From positions 44,502,554 through 44,566,553 of the forward strand of contig NC_012871.2 in the NCBI RefSeq assembly GCF_000003195.3: a stretch of 64,000 nt of DNA. The letters run 5' to 3'. The translations under genes were made by a program, and so were the position numbers. The first letter of the stretch is position 1; the number at the start of each line of letters is the position of its first letter. The DNA comes from Sorghum bicolor (taxonomy: Eukaryota > Streptophyta > Magnoliopsida > Poales > Poaceae). The notes beneath the pieces were generated by a model. It was given only the letters and a program-made list of their open reading frames with translations, was not told the DNA's origin and ran no database searches. Positions 57,468 to 64,000 of the stretch are shown here, piece after piece.

Positions 57468-58152
57468 ATGTGTACCGAGTCAGCTAAGATGGTCACTGCA
57501 GCTCAAGGAGGTCAAGATCGTCAACTCAAGTCACCTTTCTTGATCAAGAAGGACGACCCTGGTGTTCCAAGCATCGAGTGCACAATCAACGGATATTCTT
57601 TTCAGAAGACACTCTACGACACCGGATCTAACGTCAACATAATGGCCGCAGTCACTTATCAGCTCCTGCATGGAACCATGTCCCTACAACCAACATACAT
57701 TCAGCTCCAGATGGCAGATCAGACATTCTGAAAGATTGAAGATTATTGACATGGGAGAAGACGAGTACGATCCACCCATCATCCTTGGAAGACCGTTCTT
57801 TAGCACCATTAAAGCAATCATATACATTGGAACCAGAGAAGTCCACATGCACTTCCTCTCAGAGAAGGTACGCCACTGTTTTACTGACCCTAACTATATA
57901 GTTGAAGACTCTAAGTAGGTCAGGACAAGAAGATGACGACGCAACCGCAACCAGAGGAGGCAAATCATCAAGGACGGATGGGTAGACTCCGAAGGAGAAG
58001 TAGTAAGGTCTGAAGACATACAGCTTGATCAGAATTGTCCTGAGGAGACCGTAGCACCGAGTCAGGTGTGGAGAGAGAAGATAGTTATACATGAAGAGCA
58101 GGCGCCGCCGGAACCACCGACTACGCCATCCAGCGAATCCCAGGACGACTGA
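57468..58152 (+). pseudogene. C second retropepsin-like domain
   Basis: DPGVPSIECTINGYSFQKTL and YDTGSNVNIM (intact Asp-Thr-Gly) lead to MADQTF and a TGA (57729-57731). A 58 nt segment present in A is missing here and the frame shifts. GEDEYDPPIILGRPFFSTIK follows in the next frame, then a stop at 57916-57918. The Arg-rich and acidic tail ends at TGA 58150-58152. Inactive in this copy. Confidence 0.75.
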
Positions 58153-60314
58153 GAAAACGGAGAGTCCCGTTCGGAGGACTTAAAAACACCGAACACCTTG
58201 CCAAGAGGTAAACTTGGTAGTTATCTTTTTCCTTTCAATTATTTTAAAATAGTTTGCTTAGTTAATCAGGTTCACATCATCTTAAAAAGAAAATAAAAAT
58301 GTTAAAAATAGTAAGTCCCATGTGAGTATGCTCATGGCATAAAACCCATAAGTACATTCACTGTGGTGGCATAAAAATAAAATAAATATATTCCTGTCCT
58401 ATAAAAATAAAATTATAAAAATAAATTTATGATCCTACTAAAGAGTGTAACATTTATTGAGGAGGCTCAACAAGATAAAGGCTAGATATTTATGCTAACA
58501 CTTAACCAGTTCCACAAAGCTTTGTTGTCTATTTGAGCTCCACAGAATTCAAGGATCAAAGAAGACTAGCAGACGGAGGATATCCTAATCGCTGTCAAGG
58601 TGCTGCCGACATTCAAATACATCTCCGCCACCTGCTAGCTACATCAGAAGAAACTACGTCAAAATCCAGCTTGGGGGAGAGCACCCCTATTTATCCAGCT
58701 AAGTATTCTACTCACGTTTATACTTTACTCTAATAATAAAATGGTGCATAATCATAGAAACCCAAATAAAGATTTTGTGCTTATATATATCTTTGCTTAG
58801 TTTGCTAAATAAATAAATAAATAAAGTCTGCTATGAACCCTCATGATAAGCTCTCACATGGAAATGATGAATAATTGCTCTACCATGGCTAGTTCTCAAA
58901 ATTGAAATCTCTCTCAAGTTTAGGCATCACTGTTATGAATTAAGATTTGCTCTAAACCTGAACTTGTGGGAGAGTACTTGATCTGAAGTCTAAGTCGTTA
59001 ACGGATATGATATGGGAAGGTTGAGCTGCTGTTTATCTGTTCCTAGAGATGCTAGAATTCTGGAGAATTTTATCTTTGAAAATCTTTAAAATGTTACATG
59101 ATGAGTTCTTGTAGGATGAGAGTTTAAATTCCTACCACAGCCATATATACATGCTTGCTAAACTTTGAGCCACACATTTACTTTTTACTGCTTATGAGCA
59201 TTGAGTGTGGTCAAGCTGTGTAGACCCTTAGGAGCTTGTCATGTGGTTAAAATCAAGATTCACTTGCATGTTCACTCATACATGTTGCTTCTACTCCGGA
59301 AGTACGCATCCACATATATCCATCCATTTCCATCTCCAGAACCACCCAAAAATATTCTACTCCTAATCAGGGAGAGAATAGCCAAAAACATTTCTGTTTT
59401 CCCTTGTGAAATAAATGCTCAAGTTATCTTGTTACTACCACTTGCTATATTATCTCATGAGATGAGTGCTCTAAAAAAAGAAAAGAAAAAAAAGATACGA
59501 GGAAATAAAAAGGGGCAAGTGCCCGGAACCTCGAAAGAAAAGAAAAAGTGAGATGAGAGGTAAAAATGGACAAGTGTCCGACAGTAGAATTAGGGGTACA
59601 AGATACCCACCTGAGAGAAAAGAAAAAAAAGAAAATATAGAGCATCTCATTCTCCTCAAAAAGTTTTAAAAGAGCAAGAAAGGTATGTATCCCCTCAAAA
59701 GAGCACAAGTAGAATTAGACTTTCACCATTGTTATCACCATCATCACCATACACCATTCATTCGCCACACATGCACATCTTCATTTTACTTATTGACTTG
59801 TTCTTCTAGATCCATGGTTTGACTATGCAATAAATGTCTTGTAAGTATGTATTAGCTGTCTCCCACCTATGAGCTCCAGATATCAAAAGCCTTATTAGAG
59901 TAGGGTGAGAGAGAAGGCAATGTCACTATGCCTTATACTACAAATACCACATACTTTGAGAGAAGGCATATACCATTACTGCCTTGGTAAGGATCAGAAA
60001 TACCTCAAAAGAGAGACTAGAGAGAGTCATACAAGGAATCTCTGAGTTTTATTTGAAAATCTGCAAAAACTCCAGAGCTATAGCTGATCAAGAATAAGAG
60101 ACATGGTGCTTGACTAGACCGTTCTATCTTTTAACTACTCAAGACAGAAGTGACGGTTACAAGTCCCATGGTGAAAGGTAAATGAGTAAGTTTTAAGTCT
60201 TAACAGTTTACTCTAACCAGAGATGAGATCTTGTTTAAACGCATGTGGATCTTTAAGTTATGAAACCACTGCAGAAACTCTTGAGTTCATCTTTGCTCAG
60301 GGACGAGCAAAGGT
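58153..60314 (+). other. C 3' non-coding region
   Basis: 2.2 kb collinear with 6014-8172 of A, no conserved gene. Ends in the tract before the 3' LTR. Confidence 0.75.
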
Positions 60315-60330
60315 TAAGCTTGGGGGAGCT
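60315..60330 (+). other. C polypurine tract
   Basis: AAGCTTGGGGGAGCT directly before the 3' LTR. Confidence 0.9.
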
Positions 60331-61612
60331 TGTTGACGGTCCTTAATGCTCACATTTAACCATCAACTAATCATAGAAAAGGATCCAAATGCAACCAACA
60401 CCTAGACTTAGGGTTTTATCTGACAGAATTCCACAAGTTTTGGTGTTTGTCTATTTCTGCAGGGAGTTATCAGGAAATACGGAAGAAAGGCCCACACGTC
60501 GGGTTTACATAGAGATATTAATGTGCCGCGCAATTTTCTATCATCTAGAAGACTCCAGAAGCCACGGGACCGAACCGGAGGCCGAGAGGACACAGGGACA
60601 GGGCGCCCGCCCTCCTTTCCTGGGCGCCCGCCCTCAGCCAGAGTCCAATCAGGACTCTCTTTCGGGATATTGCTCCACCGACCTAAAGGATCAAGGAAAA
60701 CCACACGATCAATGTCGGTTTGATCCAACGGCCCAGATTCACTTGAAGGGACTATAAAACCAGACCCCCCTGGCCCCTGGAGATCATACCTCTTCTACAG
60801 AATCAAAGCTAGGGTTTCAATTCTTCATCCAAGTAGAGAGGATCCCTCTAGTTCTTCTAGTTCTATCTCTAGTTCATCTAGATCTAGTTCTAGTTCATCT
60901 AGTTCTAGTTCTAGTTCCTCTAGTTCTAGTTCTAGTTAGTTCTAGTTGTAATCTAGAAAATAGGGAGAGAGAAGAGGAGAGCAGAGGAGGAGGAGCCGGA
61001 TCTGTCGGATCTTCCTCAACATTATACTTTTGCAGCATCTGGTTTGTTCTTCATCGTTCTCCAGGTTCTTCAATTCATAATCCTGAGTTCTCTAATTACT
61101 TTTATTTACATTCAAGTAATTTATTGGATTCCCGCTTGCATCAAGTGCTCTAGTCTTTATAACGCTAGAGTAGTAATTAATAGATTAGACGTGGTGTTTA
61201 GTCTTGCGATTATCTAGAATTGCACCCAATCCTGCGGATTGTTGTGGTAGCCTTAGGGTAGTGACAGCCCTAACGGTCGACGTATTCCACCACGTTCGGA
61301 TCGGTGTTTGTAGGACCGTAGTCAGACCTTCCTAGCCCCCTTCTCATCTCTTTCCGCGGTTAGTGCTCTGATGTCCCGATATAGATAATCTTGAAGTAAT
61401 TCTTGATTCTTAGATCAACTAGAGAACTCTCAGGAAACTTCCTCTCTTCCCACCAAAAATAATTATATAGTTATCCTTGGGCGATCTTGGATCTTAATTA
61501 GTACACTCACGTTCCCTGTGGAAAATCGATACTCTGGAATACTCCCGGGTGAAGGCTACATCGGTATCCGTGCGCTTGCGGATTTTTCTGTTTGCGTTTA
61601 AAATACCCAACA
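60331..61612 (+). repeat. C 3' LTR
   Basis: 1282 bp, with two GGGCGCCCGCCCT blocks around 60602-60633 and TATAAAA at 60753-60759. Followed by AAGAC. Confidence 0.95.
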
Positions 61613-61617
61613 AAGAC

Positions 61618-63465
61618 CAAGAATGTGATTCTTAGGAACAAGCATAAAGAACTAAACATGTTGAGCTAATTAGATTGGATCAAATGAGGTTGTAACTCAA
61701 AGCATGTTTGGTTCTCTACTTATGTGCATGATAGGATTAAGGAGGATAATTTGGAAATAAAGATCACTTACCAAGAGATGTTACCCTAGTATTGAAACAT
61801 GTTGAAGCCATAACATCTTGTAGAAGCTTTCCTTTCTTGGCTAGTCATGTGCCTTGCTCATGGACAACTTGTCTCCTTTGTTGTACTCCTTTCTTACCTT
61901 ATGCCATTATTTGCTCTCCGTCTAATTTGTGCTTGGACCTTTAGCTCTTCTTATTATTTTATCCCTATAAATCATTAGTGGACAACACATACCTGAAGGA
62001 GTATACAAATAATGACAAGGGCATATTGTTGTAACACAAAGCTAAGGGGCACTTTCTATGCTACAAAAGAAGTTGTTTTAACATACTTATCATAGCACAT
62101 TTATTATTCACAATTACTTATTTCTAATGGATTGATTTTATTTTCCCAAGTTATGTTTTGATTTTTAAATATAGGCATTATGAATCAACTCAAACTCATA
62201 GAAATAAAGCAATAGTGAATTTAGGGATTGCAAACCAGCATATGGAGCGATGAGGAAGAACTTGGTTGGATCATCTAGAGGAGTTGACCTTCTTCCTCAT
62301 GTCTCAACTTCTCAACCTCATAGGTGAGAGTGCAGAATGTTGCATGCTTTTCTCTTGTCAATCATTTCTTGATTCTTGATAATTAGTGGTTGACAAGAGA
62401 ATGCAACTCCATGGAGTAAGTGCTTTGATGATGGATCATGTTTTGTGGCACCCTTCTGTCTTCTTGGCTACGAGTGAGTTGTGTCTCTCTTGTGCACAAT
62501 TATTGTGTCTCTCTTCATCTCTAGTGTGAGTTCATCCCAGGACTTTCCCAATTTGTATTTGAGATTCTCCTGCAGGGGTTAGTCCAACAAAAATATTCCA
62601 ATATCTACTATAGCATACTATCAGCTCAAAAATCAACATAGACACCATGTCTAATTTGATTCAAGAAGGCATTTTCACCTAAGCACCATGCTTAATTTAA
62701 AAGCCTTTTAGAAGTAAGATCAACACACCTTTTGGTCCAAAAATTAAACTAGACACCTTGTCTAATATAAGTCAAAACAATAGTTTAAACTAAGCACCTT
62801 GCCTAATTTTAAAAGGTGTCTAAAAAGACTTCAAAAGTCTACGCATACTATAGTAAACAAAGGTAGCATGAGAGCATTATAGTGATTTACTCAATAGTGA
62901 TGATAGAGTATGATCGCAATGAGAAATATTATTATATTTTTAGATGTAGATGAATTGTATGTATGCAAGGAACTAAACATGATGTGGATGAGAAAACTAA
63001 ATGAAGTGGATGCATGGATGATTCAAAGTAGACATGTAGTGGTATGCGAGGAAATAAAAATATAACTACTCATAAGTTTTAAAGCCTAGTAAGACTATCT
63101 CACCCTGATCATACTTGCCTTGATGCACAACTGGGATGAGTGGTGTAGCATAAATATCTGTCACATGTGATGGGGGTTGTATTATTGTGACGACAACCTT
63201 TTCTCCAATCTACACATGGTTAGAATAAATAATATATATGTGTATACACAAACTTGTGAGATGGCAGGGTTCTTGAATGATGGATCTTGAATGTTCAAAC
63301 ACTCTGGGTTCTTTAATTTTGTGGAATCTTGTCACAAGGTCGAAGCGGCATCTGATGTCCTATCTATTCCACACTCAACAGAACAAAGGGGTAATCCTAC
63401 TAAAGCTAATTGTACACTAAATTAGCAAACATCAAGGTTGTTATTAGAATCTTTATGCCAATTGC
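61618..63465 (-). other. B2 interior, right part (leader)
   Basis: Resumes B2 after C. Related in part to the leader of A and C (for example 62560-62700). No peptide comparable to the MDFT frame was found. Nothing else recognisable. Confidence 0.6.
62640..62804 (-). other. Palindrome array in the B2 leader
   Basis: AGACACCATGTCT (62640), AAGCACCATGCTT (62681), AGACACCTTGTCT (62751) and AAGCACCTTGCCT (62792). The two types alternate with spacings 41, 70 and 41, that is, a duplicated pair with a period of 111 bp. Confidence 0.65.
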
Positions 63466-63484
63466 TTCCCCGGCAACGGCGCCA
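63466..63484 (-). other. B2 primer binding site
   Basis: Minus strand TGGCGCCGTTGCCGGGGAA, eight bases from the LTR start. Confidence 0.88.
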
Positions 63485-63492
63485 AAAATGTT

Positions 63493-64000
63493 TGTTGGCA
63501 TTTCTTAATGCAATCACCAAAGATACGCAAAAAGCCTAATCCCCAGCAGCAGCGCTAGAAATGCTTAATGACATTTGTTAGTGCAAAAAGAATTATAAAA
63601 GATTCCACAAGCGCACAAAACATCATCGTAGCATTTTACCGGGAGTATTCCAAGTATCGTTATTTACATTTTACCACAGGGAAGCAGGGTTAAGAATCTA
63701 ATAATTCACTATCCTACATCTACTAACTTAGAGTATCAACTAAACTAATGTAGGGGTAAATAATGTACTATAAGATAATAGCATATAAGAGAATTCAATG
63801 ATAAATGTATAGATAGTCATAGCGGGAGGACAACGAGAAAGATCTAGGTTCATTTGTACTTCTCTATTACTTAGGTTCTAAGGCAACAGAATATGAAAAG
63901 ATATAGCAATCATACAATGGCACTTTGGAGCAACAGTACCTTTCCGACTCTCGAAAGAGACTGGAAGAAGGTAGTCAGGGGAAGGCTGCCAAGAAGCTCT
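63493..64000 (-). repeat. B2 5' LTR, runs off the window
   Basis: Starts TGTTGGCATTTC in plus orientation. 63803-64000 matches 49961 onward in the 3' LTR. A second, decayed copy of the primer-site/LTR junction appears at about 63541-63590. Confidence 0.8.

Larger units (their letters stand above)
54042..61612 (+). mobile_element. Young non-autonomous Athila-like element C
   Basis: 7571 bp, plus strand, LTRs 54042-55302 and 60331-61612, target duplication AAGAC (54037-54041 and 61613-61617). By eye the LTRs differ by about ten substitutions and a 21 bp indel. Same family as A: short MDFT peptide, leader with hairpins, two protease-like domains, long 3' non-coding region, no polymerase. Three segments present in A are missing here with GT...AG borders. 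Confidence 0.95.
49959..64000 (-). mobile_element. Athila-like non-autonomous element B2 (interrupted by C, runs off the window)
   Basis: Minus orientation: 5' LTR from about 63493 beyond the window end, primer site 63466-63484, interior, polypurine tract 51215-51230, and 3' LTR fragment 49959-51214. The LTR differs from the A/B1/C family, but the interior is organised alike. No gag, protease or polymerase frame remains. It is interrupted by C at 54042-61612. Confidence 0.82.

Noticed and set aside
1..64000. Host genes, tRNA or rRNA genes, satellite DNA
   Set aside because: None supported by motif or repeat structure; all sizeable coding signals belong to retrotransposons or their accessory genes.

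Overview
This window is plant nuclear DNA, almost certainly from a grass (Poaceae). Essentially all of it is nested Ty3/gypsy LTR retrotransposons. I see no convincing host gene, tRNA or rRNA. The grass assignment is inference. It rests on the mix of lineages (Athila-type, Tat-type with a second RNase H, CRM-type and Tekay/Del-type chromoviruses) and on accessory genes of the plant-mobile-domain and 'putative gypsy type transposon' (Transposase_28) kinds.

Layout, left to right. 1-1484 is the end of a chromovirus-like LTR (X). 1485-1713 is the 3' tail of a second chromovirus (Y). Its 3' LTR starts at 1714 and is split into three pieces (1714-1744, 4430-4759, 17465 to about 18560) by two insertions. 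The first is E1 (1745-4429, minus), a 2.7 kb non-autonomous element with target duplication GAAAT. The second is A (4760-17464, minus), an Athila-like element without polymerase. A is itself interrupted by E2 (9031 to about 13716, minus), a truncated relative of E1 that carries an intact-looking six-exon gene in antisense. From about 18560 a Tat-type element T (minus) begins. It is interrupted at 20845 and resumes at 48601, so about 27.8 kb of later insertions sit inside its pol gene. These are the polymerase-bearing Athila element B1 (20846-28807, minus) and the Tat-type element P (28808-48600, plus). Inside the P gag is a complete CRM-clade chromovirus (29782-37761, minus, target duplication CAGGG). 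After T come an LTR-like fragment S (49532-49958) and another Athila-like element B2 (49959 to the window end, minus). B2 contains C (54042-61612, plus, target duplication AAGAC), a young copy of the A family.

How the parts relate. A, B1 and C share one LTR family and one tRNA-Asp-type primer site. B1 carries reverse transcriptase, RNase H and integrase, but has a shortened gag and a protease-like segment without an Asp-Thr/Ser-Gly motif. A and C lack polymerase but carry a gag coiled-coil region (A only) and two retropepsin-like domains in tandem. This looks like a two-component retrotransposon system. C differs from A by three internal deletions (398, 65 and 58 nt), each starting with GT and ending with AG. 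That is the pattern expected if a spliced RNA was packaged and reverse transcribed. Three Tat-like or related elements (E2, P, T) each carry an antisense accessory gene between pol and the 3' LTR. In E2 the gene still reads open through six exons; in P and T it is broken.

Most pol genes here are damaged by stops, frameshifts or nested insertions. The youngest insertions are E1 (two differences between 460 bp LTRs by eye) and C (about ten substitutions and one 21 bp indel between LTRs).
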